Counted from the first letter of the stretch, positions 24,586 through 38,100 are shown. The stretch is 64,000 bases of DNA from Enterococcus sp. BWB1-3 (GCF_016745275.1 NZ_JADOEP010000010.1:1-64000); one strand, 5' to 3'. Made by a program: numbers and translations. The notes: generated by a model not told the origin, from the sequence alone.

Positions 24586-25953
24586 TTAAAACTCTTCTCG
24601 TGGCGATAATGAAGAGAATTTATTGTATTCCTTAATAAACAGCAGTTCTACAGTTCCCCGTGCACCACTCCGATTTTTTTCTATAATGACTTCAATCACA
24701 TTATCTACTTCCGGTGCTTCCCGATCATCATCTTCTTCTCCGCCCCGTTCATAATAATCGTCACGATAAAGAAATGCCACAATATCCGCATCCTGCTCAA
24801 TCGAACCAGATTCACGAATATCACTCAAAACAGGTCGTTTATCCTGCCTTTGTTCCACTCCACGCGACAGCTGGGATAATGCGATAACCGGTACTTTCAA
24901 TTCTTTCGCCAGCTTTTTCAGCTGACGGGAAATATCGGATACTTCCTGCTGACGGTTCTCTTTTCCTGAACCTTCAATCAACTGAAGATAGTCAATCAGT
25001 ATAAGTCCCAGATTTTCTTTTTCCTGAGCCAGCTTCCGGCATTTAGCTCGAATTTCCGATATCTTAATCCCAGGAGTATCATCAACGTATATATTTGCCC
25101 TTGAGAGGCTTCCCATGGCAATAATCAGGTTCTGCCACTCTTCTTCCGATAATTGTCCTGTACGCAAGTGACCAGCCTCTATGGAGCCCTCAGCACACAG
25201 CATTCTGTTTACTAAAGATTCGGCACCCATTTCCAGACTAAAAATCGCTACAGCCTTATCTGTTTTTGTTCCGACATTCTGAGCGATATTCAAAGCAAAA
25301 GCTGTTTTACCAACCGCAGGACGAGCAGCTAAAATAATCAGCTCTTCCGGTTGCAGCCCCGCTGTCATTTTATCCAGTGCCTGATAGCCTGTGGGCAAGC
25401 CTGTAATATCTTCATTCTGCTGGTAAAGCTGATCGATGTTGGCAATCGTTGAATTTAAGATATCTGAAATGGACAGAAAGCCGCTTCGATTTCTTTTTTC
25501 TGATACTTCCAGAATACTTCGTTCCGCATCATCTAAAATGGTTTCAACATCTTCTCCCTGCTCAAACCCTTTGGTAACAATTTCTGTTGCTGTATGAATT
25601 AGATTTCTCAATAAGGACTTCTGCTCAACTATTTTGGCATAATGAGCAATATTTGCTGCTGTCGGTACTGACAACGCAAGCTCTGATAGATAACTCAGCC
25701 CACCAACATCTTCAAGAACATTGTCTTCTTCAAGCTTATTCTTAACTGTGACAACATCGACTGCTTCATTTCGTTCATTCAGCGTAATCATTGCCTGAAA
25801 GATCAACTGATGATTACGGCGATAAAAGTCTTTTGGTTCTATGTATTCCATTGCATCAATAACTACCTCAGCATCTAAAAAGACAGAGCCTAAAACTGCT
25901 TGTTCTGCTTCTATATTTTGAGGAGGTACTCGATCCTGCCATGCTTCGTTCAT
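24586..25953 (-). CDS. dnaB: Replicative DNA helicase
   Basis: A 455-aa hexameric helicase (called dnaC in Bacillus). The N-terminal domain opens MNEAWQDRVPPQNIEAEQAV. The RecA-like C-terminal domain has Walker A AARPAVGKTAFALNIA, Walker B LGLILIDYLQLIEG, and the DnaB motifs LSQLSRGVEQRQDKRPVLSD and IRESGSIEQDADIVAFLYR. The length is normal. It unwinds the fork after origin melting and recruits primase. It lies downstream of gdpP and rplI. Confidence 0.97.
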   Translation of the reverse strand: MNEAWQDRVPPQNIEAEQAVLGSVFLDAEVVIDAMEYIEPKDFYRRNHQLIFQAMITLNERNEAVDVVTVKNKLEEDNVLEDVGGLSYLSELALSVPTAANIAHYAKIVEQKSLLRNLIHTATEIVTKGFEQGEDVETILDDAERSILEVSEKRNRSGFLSISDILNSTIANIDQLYQQNEDITGLPTGYQALDKMTAGLQPEELIILAARPAVGKTAFALNIAQNVGTKTDKAVAIFSLEMGAESLVNRMLCAEGSIEAGHLRTGQLSEEEWQNLIIAMGSLSRANIYVDDTPGIKISEIRAKCRKLAQEKENLGLILIDYLQLIEGSGKENRQQEVSDISRQLKKLAKELKVPVIALSQLSRGVEQRQDKRPVLSDIRESGSIEQDADIVAFLYRDDYYERGGEEDDDREAPEVDNVIEVIIEKNRSGARGTVELLFIKEYNKFSSLSPREEF

Positions 25954-26236
25954 CTATTTCTCTCTCCTACAGCTTAATTTGTCTAAGTCTTTCTATTTTA
26001 ACAAGAAACGGGGGAAATGTATATGTTAACCTCCTTTACTGTCGGGATAAGCCTATGAAAAAATGTGGATTTTTAGAAGAGCAGCAGCTTGTGACAACCC
26101 ATTTTTCCTTTATACTGTTTCGCTGTATAAATAGAACTTCTGCACGTTCCCTGAAACTCCCCTCTTGCTATAAAAGCTATCTATTTTTTTCCATTAAATA
26201 AAAAACGCTTTCTTTATTTGTTGTAATCAAAAAAAT
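25954..26236. other. Region between dnaB and the rplI terminator
   Basis: It is AT-rich with no frame that has a ribosome-binding site. It presumably contains the dnaB promoter. I see nothing else distinctive. Confidence 0.3.
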
Positions 26237-26258
26237 AAGCCCGGAATGATCCTGGCTC
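26237..26258 (-). terminator. Terminator after rplI
   Basis: The minus strand forms AGCCAGGA-TCAT-TCCGGGCT with one mismatch, followed by TATTTTTTT. It sits 30 bp after the rplI stop. Confidence 0.75.
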
Positions 26259-26288
26259 ATTTCTTTTTTCTGATTTACATTAAAAAAC

Positions 26289-26744
26289 CTATTTTTCATC
26301 CACTACATGAACCTTTAAGACTGCGGTTACCTCATGATGAAGCTTTACCGGAACCTTTGTATATCCCAGTGAACGAATCGGCTGTGCCAATTCCAGTTTT
26401 CTTTTATCCAACTTCACCTTATACTGCTTGTTTAAGGCTTCCGTAATTTGCTTGGAAGGAATTGAACCAAATAGTCGGTTGTCCTCTCCCGCTTTTGCCT
26501 TGATTTCAATCACTGTTTCTTCTTTTTCCAAAAATCCTTTCATCTTTTCAGCTTCCGCCAAGACTTCTGCATCATGCTTCTGCTGCGCCTTCTTCTGACC
26601 AGCCAATGCACTGATACTGCTTTTATTTGCTTCCTGCGCCAAACCATTCTTAATCAAAAAGTTTTGTGCATAACCTGTAGGGACTTCCTTAACATCCCCT
26701 TTTTTTCCTTTACCTTTTACATCTTGTAAAAAGATTACTTTCAT
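26289..26744 (-). CDS. rplI: 50S ribosomal protein L9
   Basis: A 151-aa protein with the universal N-terminal domain [20 protein letters not shown] followed by [16 protein letters not shown], a long connecting helix (about 45-75) and the C-terminal rRNA-binding domain with [14 protein letters not shown]. The length is normal. It starts 6 bp after the gdpP stop and is cotranscribed, the usual firmicute pairing. L9 helps maintain reading frame and binds 23S rRNA. Confidence 0.98.
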   Translation of the reverse strand: MKVIFLQDVKGKGKKGDVKEVPTGYAQNFLIKNGLAQEANKSSISALAGQKKAQQKHDAEVLAEAEKMKGFLEKEETVIEIKAKAGEDNRLFGSIPSKQITEALNKQYKVKLDKRKLELAQPIRSLGYTKVPVKLHHEVTAVLKVHVVDEK

Positions 26745-26750
26745 TTACAT

Positions 26751-28733
26751 TCACTCCTTATCATACATTTCTTTTGTATTCTTATTAATTACTTCCAGCA
26801 GTTTTTCCTTCGCTTCAGTGATGGTCCTGTCAGACAACTGAGTTGCAGCATTGGTAAAATGACCGCCGCCACCCATACTTTCCATGATCAACTGTACATT
26901 GATTGAGCCATTACTTCTGGCACTGATTCCAATCTTTTTATCCATTCGCCTTGTAATGACAAATGCTGCATTGATTCCTGCCATAGACAACAATGTATCC
27001 GCAGTTTTAGCTGCTATAACACTGTCATATTCTTTATCTTCTTCTCCTACAGCAATAACAGTATCTTCAGTAATATATTCATTCTTGGCAATCAGCTGAC
27101 TCATTTCCAGATAACTGGTCAAATCAGAACTTAATAAATATTGTACTAGAGATGAATCTGCTCCACAAGTTCTTAAATAACTGGCCACATCAAAAGTCCT
27201 GGCAGTTGTTCGAACACTAAAACTTTTTGTATCTACAACAATCCCTGCAAGCAGCAACGTTGCATCAAATTTATCCAGTCTCTTATTAAACGTATTGCTT
27301 TGATATTCCAACAGCTCTGTAACCAATTCAGAAGCAGAGGATGCTGATGATTCAATGTAGGACAGTAACGTTTTATCTGGAAATTCATCCCCTCTTCTGT
27401 GGTGATCGATAATAACAACCTTGCTGAACTGATCATAAAGTTCCTTGGAAATTGACATAGACGGTTTATGATAATCAACCATAATCAGAAGACTATTATT
27501 TTGCATTTTTTTCATTGCCTCTGCCGGAGATAATATTTGATTGTATAGCTCTGAATCCTTTTTTAGTTCTTCCATTACCCGATAGACATCAGGGATATTT
27601 TCATCGGTATTTAAAATGACCCATGCGTCTTTTTCATAAATTTTAGCCAGTCTGGCAACACCAAAAGCAGATCCTATTGCATCCATATCCGGTAATCGAT
27701 GACCCATAATATAAATATCCGAAGATTCTTTCATCAACCCTTGTATAGCGGTACTCATTGCCCTTGATCGAACGCGCGTTCTTTTTGCAACTGAAGCTGA
27801 TTTCCCACCGAAGAAGATGGGTTTGCTATTCCCATTGGCTTCTTTTACAACTACCTGGTCTCCTCCTCTTACCAGAGCCATATCTAAATTCGTCTGGGCG
27901 ACCGTTCCTGTCTCATTTAAACTGGTCCCGCCATAGGCAATCCCCATACTTAGTGTAATTGCAATATCTCTTTCATCTGTCCCTTTTCTGACATTATCCA
28001 AGATTTGAAATTTACTGTCCATCATCTTTTCAATTACGTCCAGTTGACCTACAAAGACATATCTTTCTGCATTTAACTGTTTATAGAAAACTTTATATTC
28101 TTCCAGCCAATCTGAAATCATTGTTGTCAAAAAACTATTTAGATAAGAAATCTGCTTAACATCCATATTGTCTGTCACATCGTCATAGTTATCAATCGAT
28201 ACAATGCCTATAGCTGTTTGCATTGCTTTCTTTTCCTGATACAAAGTATTTTCCTGTGTAATATTCTCAAAAGTAATCGTCTTTTGCTCAATATTAATTT
28301 TAAAACGAAATACTTCATCTTCCACTACAAATATATCTTTCCCTTTTTCGAATAAAGAAATGTAACTTAATACATCTTCTGAGGTAAGTAATAGCCTTTT
28401 CTGCTCATTCGAATAAAAAACTTCTTCTGCATATGGATTTAACCAGATTGGCTGTTTCGTTTTTTCATCATATGTAATGATCCCCACAGGCACTTCATTA
28501 ATAGCAAAGTCTATTGAATCTTCAGCCTTAATTGTTGCTTCTCTAATTTTCTCAATATTTGACAGTTCCAAGCGTTTAATCAATTTCAACATTCTATTGA
28601 TTAAGTACAGATTTATTACTGCTAAAATAGAAGTAATAATGACTTTATTTGATATAAAGTAGACAGCTCCCATTTCAAATACAAAGAGAAATACAAAGAA
28701 TAAAAAGACTTTTTTTAGCCTCATCTGTTTCAT
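26751..28733 (-). CDS. gdpP: Cyclic-di-AMP phosphodiesterase GdpP
   Basis: A 660-aa membrane-anchored phosphodiesterase. I chose ATG 28733 (MKQMRLKKVFLF) with a G-rich site upstream; the longer frame adds 14 unlikely residues. Two N-terminal helices (about 8-50), a PAS-like domain (about 65-150) and a degenerate GGDEF domain (about 170-300) are followed by the DHH domain with IMGHRLPDMDAIGSAFG, MVDYHKP and VIIDHHRR. The DHHA1 motif is GGGGHFTNAATQ. The metal-binding residues are intact. It lowers c-di-AMP and so affects cell-wall and potassium homeostasis. Confidence 0.96.
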   Translation of the reverse strand: MKQMRLKKVFLFFVFLFVFEMGAVYFISNKVIITSILAVINLYLINRMLKLIKRLELSNIEKIREATIKAEDSIDFAINEVPVGIITYDEKTKQPIWLNPYAEEVFYSNEQKRLLLTSEDVLSYISLFEKGKDIFVVEDEVFRFKINIEQKTITFENITQENTLYQEKKAMQTAIGIVSIDNYDDVTDNMDVKQISYLNSFLTTMISDWLEEYKVFYKQLNAERYVFVGQLDVIEKMMDSKFQILDNVRKGTDERDIAITLSMGIAYGGTSLNETGTVAQTNLDMALVRGGDQVVVKEANGNSKPIFFGGKSASVAKRTRVRSRAMSTAIQGLMKESSDIYIMGHRLPDMDAIGSAFGVARLAKIYEKDAWVILNTDENIPDVYRVMEELKKDSELYNQILSPAEAMKKMQNNSLLIMVDYHKPSMSISKELYDQFSKVVIIDHHRRGDEFPDKTLLSYIESSASSASELVTELLEYQSNTFNKRLDKFDATLLLAGIVVDTKSFSVRTTARTFDVASYLRTCGADSSLVQYLLSSDLTSYLEMSQLIAKNEYITEDTVIAVGEEDKEYDSVIAAKTADTLLSMAGINAAFVITRRMDKKIGISARSNGSINVQLIMESMGGGGHFTNAATQLSDRTITEAKEKLLEVINKNTKEMYDKE

Positions 28734-28830
28734 TTCATTATTAGCCCCCCTATGAACAAAAAGCTTGCGGCACATATATTATTTTATCATATCTGTGAAA
28801 ATTCAGCGAATACCACCAAAACTTTCAAAA

Positions 28831-28846
28831 TGTTTCACGTGAAACA
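28831..28846. promoter_or_regulatory. parS: parS centromere site
   Basis: TGTTTCACGTGAAACA is a perfect 16-bp palindrome matching the bacterial parS consensus bound by ParB/Spo0J. It lies about 100 bp upstream of gdpP and about 13 kb from oriC. Confidence 0.93.
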
Positions 28847-30180
28847 TTCTGAAATCCAAAATTATCTTCAACTTAATTTTAAATTTCATCGAATTAAAGT
28901 TTAGAACCAACAGAAAGTATCTATCTCTAACTAATTCCATTTCACTTAATGATAACACTGCTCCTTCTGAAGATATAGAATCAATAATTCTAAATAAATA
29001 TTCTCTGAAAGAAACAACTTTCAACTATTTTAATTAAGTTAAACTTTAGAGTGATAATGGAAGGTAGTTTCCATGCAGCATGCACGGGTAATTAGCATAT
29101 CTATCATTCTATTTTTTAGTAATCATCTAAGAGATAAGACCAAGAAGTTAACATGTACTCTCCCATTCATTTCCCTATTAATGCTTACTTATCTATTTCA
29201 AATTAGTCAAAACTTATTCATAAAATACAAACCATGCTGCAGTTCATATTTTATCTGACAGCAGTCAGTATAGGAAATCTGCAGATTACCTGATTTATAA
29301 AAATAAAATTAGACGATAAAACATATTTTAAGTGAATCTAGTGGTATTGACCGAATTATAACTTGTATTAGAAGATTATCTATAAATGATGTTCAATGAT
29401 AGAAAATTTTCAACTCATATGCTTCAATGATAAGAACAAGCAGCTTCAAAAACAGCTGAAATGAAACCATGTATTCCATAATTTTAGTATCTATTAATTT
29501 ATATCAGCGCATGTCTAATGTATTTTGCATAACTTACTCCTACGAATGCTCAGTGCCTATCCAGTGATCTCATATGTAATACTACTGGATAGGCTTCACG
29601 TTTCTTAGATTAAAGCTATGGATAATTTTTAATATTATCAACCTATTAAAAAAGTAGTCATATTACTCTATTGCTATTAAATAAGAGAAAGCTTTTCTAT
29701 CAAGAAATGATAGAAGTTATATTTGAGTTAGTGAACAACAAAAAGATCAGACGAGACGGTCAAGAATTTTTATTGTGTCAAAGCCAACTCAAGAATCAGC
29801 AGCTGGTTTACAAAGATAGTTACGGTTGATTTGACTCGATTCAGCAATGGAATTGGGCAGCCGCTTCTCACTGACAAATCGCTTGCGACCCCATTTACTG
29901 CCTGAATAGACTTGCCCATGACATGATTCTTGCATCTGCATTTTATGGAAGAATAATCTCCAGATATAAGCTGCTCTTATTTATGATGATACTTATTAAT
30001 ATCAGCTCTATTTACACAAACTATTCTACATATTCAATTTCTCCTATAACCCCAAAATATTCAGATTTAAAGAGAGCAGTCACAATCTTCCATATATCAT
30101 TAAAAGATGTTGAATATTTTATTTTAAAATTTCAAGAAGCATTCTTAAGCTATTTTATCTATGTGTAGCTATATCCTAAT
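28847..30180. other. 1.3-kb gene-poor stretch
   Basis: No frame has a ribosome-binding site and recognisable protein pattern. Short open frames are AT-rich and low in conserved residues. Around 29720-29920 the base composition becomes more gene-like (a minus-strand frame contains GQVYSGSKWGRKRFVSEKRL), which may be decayed coding DNA I cannot identify. A stem-loop lies at 29555-29594. Confidence 0.4.
29555..29594. repeat. Stem-loop with perfect 11-bp arms
   Basis: GCCTATCCAGT and ACTGGATAGGC are perfectly complementary with an 18-base loop. No T-run follows on either strand, so this is not a classical terminator. A short repeat-family fragment (CTTACTCCTACGAATGCT) lies just before it. Confidence 0.6.
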
Positions 30181-30187
30181 AAAAAAC

Positions 30188-30240
30188 AAAAAAATGACCG
30201 AAAACAGAAGATATTTCACTTCATTTCCAGTCATTTTAAT
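30188..30240 (-). terminator. Terminator after rpsR
   Basis: On the minus strand AAAATGACTGGAAA pairs with TTTTCGGTCATTTT (one G-U or mismatch) and is followed by further T residues. It ends the rpsF-ssb-rpsR transcript. Confidence 0.8.
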
Positions 30241-30254
30241 AGTTACGTTATATT

Positions 30255-30494
30255 TTATTGCTCTTCGCTTACGAATGGAAGTAATCCCATAATACGAGCG
30301 CGTTTGATAGCAATTGTTAATTTACGTTGATTTTTAGCACCAGTACCTGTCACACGACGTGGCAAGATTTTTCCGCGTTCAGAAATGAATTTTTTAAGTA
30401 ATTCAACATCTTTATAGTCAATGTGTTCAATATGGTTTGCTGCAAAATAATCTACTTTACGACGTTTACGTCCGCCTCTTCTTTGTTGTGCCAT
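30255..30494 (-). CDS. rpsR: 30S ribosomal protein S18
   Basis: A 79-aa protein, [20 protein letters not shown], with the conserved core [20 protein letters not shown] and [20 protein letters not shown]. The length is typical. It pairs with S6 on the 30S platform. It is last in the rpsF-ssb-rpsR operon, 26 bp after ssb. It lacks the zinc-binding Cys residues and so is the C-minus form. Confidence 0.98.
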   Translation of the reverse strand: MAQQRRGGRKRRKVDYFAANHIEHIDYKDVELLKKFISERGKILPRRVTGTGAKNQRKLTIAIKRARIMGLLPFVSEEQ

Positions 30495-30520
30495 TCTTTT
30501 TCCCTCCCTATCAAAAATTG

Positions 30521-31072
30521 TTAGAATGGTAAATCATCATCTGAAATGTCAATAGTTGAACCAGAACCACTAAACGGATCTGAGTCTCTATTAAAATCAG
30601 GCATACCACTACTATTATCGTTGCTAGACTGAGATGGTTGATTAAAGTTGCTTTGGCCTCCGAAATTACTGTTCTGTGATTGAGTGGGTTGATTAAATCC
30701 TCCCCCTGAATTATAAGAAGAACTATCCTGAGTTTGTCTTTGTTCAGAAGTTGAACGAGATTCCAATAATTGAAAATTCTCACACACAACTTCAGTCACA
30801 TATACTCTTTGACCTTGCTGATTGTCATAAGATCTTGTTTGAATACGACCTGTAACACCTAACAAAGTGCCTTTACGAGCATAGTTTGCTAAAGTTTCAG
30901 CTGGTTTACGCCAAATCACACAATTTATGAAGTCTGCTTCACGATTTCCACTCGCATTCGTAAAATTACGATTGACAGCCAGTGTAAAACTAGCCACTGC
31001 AGAACCACTTGAAGTATATCGTAAATCGGGATCTTTGGTAAGTCTTCCAACTAATACAACATTGTTAATCAT
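30521..31072 (-). CDS. ssb: Single-stranded DNA-binding protein
   Basis: A 183-aa protein with an N-terminal OB fold (about 1-110) opening [20 protein letters not shown] and containing [27 protein letters not shown] and [14 protein letters not shown] Gln/Asn/Ser/Gly-rich linker (about 115-170) leads to the acidic tip ISDDDLPF that recruits repair and replication proteins. It lies between rpsF and rpsR as in most Firmicutes. Confidence 0.98.
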   Translation of the reverse strand: MINNVVLVGRLTKDPDLRYTSSGSAVASFTLAVNRNFTNASGNREADFINCVIWRKPAETLANYARKGTLLGVTGRIQTRSYDNQQGQRVYVTEVVCENFQLLESRSTSEQRQTQDSSSYNSGGGFNQPTQSQNSNFGGQSNFNQPSQSSNDNSSGMPDFNRDSDPFSGSGSTIDISDDDLPF

Positions 31073-31098
31073 CTTGACATCTCCTTTCGTCCATTAAA

Positions 31099-31114
31099 TG
31101 TTTCACGTGAAACA
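31099..31114. promoter_or_regulatory. parS: parS centromere site
   Basis: A second perfect TGTTTCACGTGAAACA, placed in the 45-bp gap between rpsF and ssb inside the operon. It is about 10 kb from oriC and on the same side as the first site. Confidence 0.94.
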
Positions 31115-31117
31115 TTC

Positions 31118-31420
31118 TTAAGCTTCTTCTTTGATGATCATGTGACGGATAATCCCATCATTGATCTTAGCAAGACGATCAAATTCATTGATTGCGCCTG
31201 CATCTGATGGAGAAGATACTTTAACGATATGGTAGATGCCTTCTAGGAATCCATCCATTTCATATGCTAAGCGGCGTTTTTCCCAATCTTTTGATTCGAT
31301 AACTTCTGCTCCGTTATCTTTCAAAATTGTGTCGAAACGTTCTACTAAAGCAGTTTTTGCTTCTTCATCAATGTTCGGACGAATAATGTACATGATTTCA
31401 TAATTCGTAACTTGACTCAT
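31118..31420 (-). CDS. rpsF: 30S ribosomal protein S6
   Basis: A 100-aa protein, [20 protein letters not shown], with the conserved [20 protein letters not shown] and ending RHMIIKEEA. The length is normal. It is the first gene of rpsF-ssb-rpsR. The S6:S18 dimer commonly represses this operon by binding the mRNA leader; a leader hairpin is present. Confidence 0.98.
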   Translation of the reverse strand: MSQVTNYEIMYIIRPNIDEEAKTALVERFDTILKDNGAEVIESKDWEKRRLAYEMDGFLEGIYHIVKVSSPSDAGAINEFDRLAKINDGIIRHMIIKEEA

Positions 31421-31447
31421 TGATTTTCACCTCCCTGTGGACTTTAG

Positions 31448-31467
31448 GCTCTTAGTTTGCTAAGAGC
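31448..31467 (-). promoter_or_regulatory. Leader hairpin of the rpsF operon
   Basis: The minus strand has GCTCTTAG-CAAA-CTAAGAGC, about 30 bases before the rpsF start and downstream of the promoter. It is a candidate S6:S18 autoregulatory element; I could not confirm the conserved bulge. Confidence 0.5.
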
Positions 31468-31508
31468 AAGGAGAGCTGCCTAAAAAATTAGACTACTCAC
31501 AATTTTCC

Positions 31509-31537
31509 ATTATACATGGAAACCCTTATAAAATCAA
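31509..31537 (-). promoter_or_regulatory. Promoter of rpsF-ssb-rpsR
   Basis: The minus strand reads TTGATT (31537-31532), a 17-bp spacer and TATAAT (31514-31509). The transcript would start near 31502, giving an 80-base leader. Confidence 0.82.
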
Positions 31538-31702
31538 GTATTAGCTTAGGATTTTCAATGTTTCTTCTGGAGCAATTCTGTACTGGACTATCTGATTTTC
31601 AGAGCTGAAATCATACAGTCATTTCTAAAAATTTTCTCCTTTGAATTTAATTCCCTCAATATATTTACTTCTATCATCCTCTATCTTCTTCCAGATAAAA
31701 AA

Positions 31703-31742
31703 GAAAAAGGGTCTGGGACAAAATAAAATCCCAGACCTTTTC
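31703..31742 (-). terminator. GGTCTGGGA hairpin terminator downstream of gyrA
   Basis: The minus strand has AGGTCTGGGA-TTTTATTTTG-TCCCAGACC followed by CTTTTTCTTTTTT. It is a copy of the GGGACAAAA-type hairpin found in the repeat family. It lies 470 bp past gyrA, with repeats between. Confidence 0.72.
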
Positions 31743-31889
31743 CTCATCTTAAATCCGAATAAACGGTGGGAGCAGAAGCAACTCCTTCGGAAATAAGCTG
31801 GCATTCCCCGAAATTTGAAGAGCAATTTCCGTGAATCTCTTCTTATTTCTCGGAGTTAGACACTTCTGTCCCATCCTCCCCCTAAAGCC

Positions 31890-32188
31890 GAATAAACAGT
31901 GTTCCAGTCTTTGTATGATTCGAGCCTTCGTAAAAAGCGTAGGAGCAAAAGTCCCTCTCTCTTATTGTCATAAATCACTACGATTGACTTGTCAGAGTAG
32001 ATGATGCGTCATATACCTACTTGGTTCTTGAGGAGGAACACCTCTGCTCCTGCGATTACTCGTCGCATGAAGTACTTTGCTCCTGCGATTACTCGTCGCA
32101 TGAAGTACTTTGCTCCTGCGATTACTCGTCGCATAAAGTACTTTGCTCCTGCGGTTACTCATCGTATAGAGAAGCTTTGGCACAACCT
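31890..32188 (+). repeat. Repeat element with 33-bp tandem array (copy A)
   Basis: Bases 31890-31960 hold the inverted form of the CAAAGACTGGAACACYGTTTATTCGG family repeat. Bases 31971-32188 form a unit with flank TAAATCACTACGATTGACTT, then an array (32042-32170) of about four 33-bp copies (23-bp core TGCTCCTGCGATTACTCGTC plus GCA, and linker TGAAGTACTT), ending AGAAGCTTTGGCACAACC. The same unit occurs inverted at 52288-52683 with a longer linker. Confidence 0.88.
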
Positions 32189-32209
32189 CTATTTCTTTAT
32201 AGTTTCAAC

Positions 32210-34723
32210 TTATTCTTCTGTTTGGTTTTCAGCATTTTCAGTTACTTCAGTTTCAACTATTTCTACTTCTGCTTCTGTATCTACTGTTTCAGGTTCGGGT
32301 TCAATGACTGCCATCGTCACTACCTTTGCTTCATCTTCCATTCTCATCAGTCGAACACCTAATGTTGCTCTCCCTGTTTGAGAAACAGTTGAAACATTAA
32401 ATCGAATAATGACCCCTTTATCAGTAATCAGCAGAATATCTTCTTCACCGGTTACAGTTGTTAAACCAGCCAAAGGACCATTTTTTGGAGTAATATTCGC
32501 TGTTTTTATTCCTTTACCGCCTCGTCCTTTGACAGGATACTCAGAAGCTTTTGTTCGCTTGCCATAACCCTGTTCTGTGATAACAAGGACTTCATCATCT
32601 TCTCCCAAAACAGCTGAGCCGACAACATAATCTTCCTCTCTCAATCGAATACCACGAACACCAGAAGCACTTCGACCCATATCACGAACCGTCGTTTCAT
32701 CAAACGTAACAGAATACCCATTATGAGTACCAATAATCATATTTTGCTTGCCGTCAGTCAGAGAAACATTTACCAGTTCATCCTCTTCTTTCAAACCAAT
32801 GGCAATCAAACCATTACTTCTAATATTTGAGAAAGCAGTAACACTGGTTCTCTTCACTGTTCCCTTTCGGGTTGTAAAGAACAGGTAATGACCCTCTTCT
32901 GCCTGTCCTGTAACTGAAATAATTGCCTGTATATTTTCACTTGAATCAATCCCAAGCAGATTGATGACTGGGATTCCCTTAGCCGTTCTTCCATATTCAG
33001 GAATTTCATAGCCTTTTGCACGATATACTTTTCCTGTATTGGTAAATATCAGCAATGTATCATGTGTTGAACAGGAAACTAATGTTTTCACGAAATCATC
33101 ATCATGAACCCCCATTCCCTGAACACCTCGACCGCCTCGACGCTGCGCACGAAACTCACTGTTTGCCACACGCTTGATATAGCCGTTATTTGTCAATGTA
33201 ATTACGATTTCTTCCTCTTCGATTAAATCTTCATCTTCAAGACTCAATACTTCTCCGACCAAAAGCTCAGTTCGGCGGTTATCACTAAATTTATCACAGA
33301 GCTCATTCAGCTCTTCCTTGATAATAGTATCAATTCTTTCAGGTTTAGATAAAATATCTGTTAAATCAGCAATTAATTTCAACAATTCCTGGTATTCATT
33401 CTCAATCTTTTCACGTTCCAAACCAGTCAGTTTACGAAGTCGCATGTCAAGAATTGCCTGAGCCTGACGATCAGAAAATTCAAAGCGTTCAATCAATGCT
33501 GTTTTTGCTTCATCATCTGAACTGGACCCGCGAATAATGGAGATAATTTCATCAATGTGGTCCAAAGCAATACGCAGACCTTCCAAAATGTGTGCGCGTG
33601 CTTCTGCTTTGCTCTTTTCAAATTCTGTCCGGCGACGAATAACTTCCTGTTGATGCTCTATATAATTTTCAAGGATTCGTTTGAGGCTGAGAATCTTGGG
33701 AACGCCTTTTTCAATTGCCAGCATATTAAAGCCAAATGAACTTTGCAAGGCTGTCATCTTATATAAGTTGTTTAATACAACAGACGCACTAACATCCCGG
33801 CGTATATCAATAACAATACGCATTCCTTCACGAGAAGATTCATCACGCAAATCTGTAATTCCCTCAATACGTTTATCTCTGTGAAGTTCAGAAATACGCT
33901 CAATCAAACGTGCTTTGTTAACCATATAAGGCAGCTCGGTTACCAGAATACGTTCTTTTCCGTTCGGCATATCAACCAATTCAACCCTTGCCCGAACAGT
34001 AATTGACCCTTTCCCAGTTTCATAAGCCCGACGAATACCTGATTTCCCCATTACCAGTCCGCCGGTAGGAAAGTCCGGTCCGGGAAGTACCTCCATTAAT
34101 TCATTAGTAGTCACCTCAGGATTTTCCATCAGTAAGTCAATAGCTGAAACAACTTCTCTTAAATTATGCGGTGGAATGTTCGTTGCCATCCCAACTGCGA
34201 TACCAGTTGTTCCGTTTACTAGCAAGTTAGGAAAGCGTGCCGGCAAAACATCCGGTTCCTGCTCTGAATCATCGTAGTTTCCATGATAGTTAACAGTATT
34301 TTTGTTGATGTCACGCAGCATTTCCAAAGCCAGTTTACTCATTCTTGCTTCGGTATAACGCATTGCCGCTGCCCCATCTCCATCGACAGAACCAAAGTTT
34401 CCATGACCGTCAACAAGCATATAACGATAACTGAAAGGCTGTGCCATACGGACCATTGATTCATAAATCGCACTATCTCCATGGGGGTGATACTTACCCA
34501 TAACATCTCCGACAATACGTGCGGATTTCTTATGCGGCTTATCCGGTGTGACCCCTAACTCATTCATTCCGTATAAAATACGGCGGTGCACAGGTTTCAA
34601 TCCATCCCGTACATCAGGTAATGCCCGAGCAACAATAACACTCATCGCATAGTCAATGAAGGATTCTTTCATTTCACTGGCCAGATTGACGTCGTGAATA
34701 TTTTCTTTCAACTCTTCATCCAT
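32210..34723 (-). CDS. gyrA: DNA gyrase subunit A
   Basis: An 837-aa type II topoisomerase subunit that cuts and rejoins DNA. The active-site Tyr is Y123 in [13 protein letters not shown]. The quinolone-determining region [17 protein letters not shown] keeps Ser84 and Glu88, so it is wild type at the usual resistance positions. The GyrA box [11 protein letters not shown] and the beta-pinwheel repeats are present. A 25-residue acidic tail rich in Glu, Thr and Val ends the protein. It follows gyrB by 75 bp. Confidence 0.98.
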   Translation of the reverse strand: MDEELKENIHDVNLASEMKESFIDYAMSVIVARALPDVRDGLKPVHRRILYGMNELGVTPDKPHKKSARIVGDVMGKYHPHGDSAIYESMVRMAQPFSYRYMLVDGHGNFGSVDGDGAAAMRYTEARMSKLALEMLRDINKNTVNYHGNYDDSEQEPDVLPARFPNLLVNGTTGIAVGMATNIPPHNLREVVSAIDLLMENPEVTTNELMEVLPGPDFPTGGLVMGKSGIRRAYETGKGSITVRARVELVDMPNGKERILVTELPYMVNKARLIERISELHRDKRIEGITDLRDESSREGMRIVIDIRRDVSASVVLNNLYKMTALQSSFGFNMLAIEKGVPKILSLKRILENYIEHQQEVIRRRTEFEKSKAEARAHILEGLRIALDHIDEIISIIRGSSSDDEAKTALIERFEFSDRQAQAILDMRLRKLTGLEREKIENEYQELLKLIADLTDILSKPERIDTIIKEELNELCDKFSDNRRTELLVGEVLSLEDEDLIEEEEIVITLTNNGYIKRVANSEFRAQRRGGRGVQGMGVHDDDFVKTLVSCSTHDTLLIFTNTGKVYRAKGYEIPEYGRTAKGIPVINLLGIDSSENIQAIISVTGQAEEGHYLFFTTRKGTVKRTSVTAFSNIRSNGLIAIGLKEEDELVNVSLTDGKQNMIIGTHNGYSVTFDETTVRDMGRSASGVRGIRLREEDYVVGSAVLGEDDEVLVITEQGYGKRTKASEYPVKGRGGKGIKTANITPKNGPLAGLTTVTGEEDILLITDKGVIIRFNVSTVSQTGRATLGVRLMRMEDEAKVVTMAVIEPEPETVDTEAEVEIVETEVTENAENQTEE

Positions 34724-34798
34724 GAAATTTTCTCCTTACTTTTATTATGTTCCATCTCTCTTTATTTAGTGAATAATTAAAAATGAATATTTATTCAT

Positions 34799-37854
<3,056 letters not shown>

Positions 37855-37868
<14 letters not shown>

Positions 37869-38100
37869 CAGATGTGCCTGTTTCTTTTTTTTCCATAAAA
37901 AAAGTGCCTTCATCAGGGATTTCGATCATCATACCAGGATATAATTTTCTTCCCCGACGATTCTCCAGCTCCCCGTCTACAAAAACACTGGTTTCAGCCA
38001 GATACCATTTTGCCTGACCACCGCTGCTGATCACATTAATTTCTTTTAAAAACTGACCAAGTGTCATGTAATCAGTTTCTAAAGTGAGTGTCTTTTTCAA
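37855..38100 (-). CDS. yaaA: S4-domain protein YaaA
   Basis: An 81-aa protein with an S4 RNA-binding fold: YMTLGQFLKEINVISSGGQA, then KWYLAETSVFVDGELENRRG and RKLYPGMMIEI. YaaA/RlbA is found between dnaN and recF in Firmicutes and is linked to ribosome assembly. The C-terminus overlaps recF. The usual dnaN neighbour is about 1.9 kb away, separated by repeats and a decayed transporter gene. Confidence 0.93.

Noticed and set aside
28803-29024. 73-aa minus-strand protein covering the parS site
   Set aside because: It lacks a ribosome-binding site and conserved pattern, and the parS palindrome explains part of the sequence.
29923-30168. 81-aa hydrophobic protein
   Set aside because: An AT-rich chance frame without a ribosome-binding site or recognisable features.
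32001-32381. Repeat proteins over the 33-bp array, running into gyrA
   Set aside because: These frames are antisense to the gyrA 3' end and lack start signals.
32210-34723. Quinolone-resistance change in gyrA
   Set aside because: Ser84 and Glu88 are the wild-type residues.
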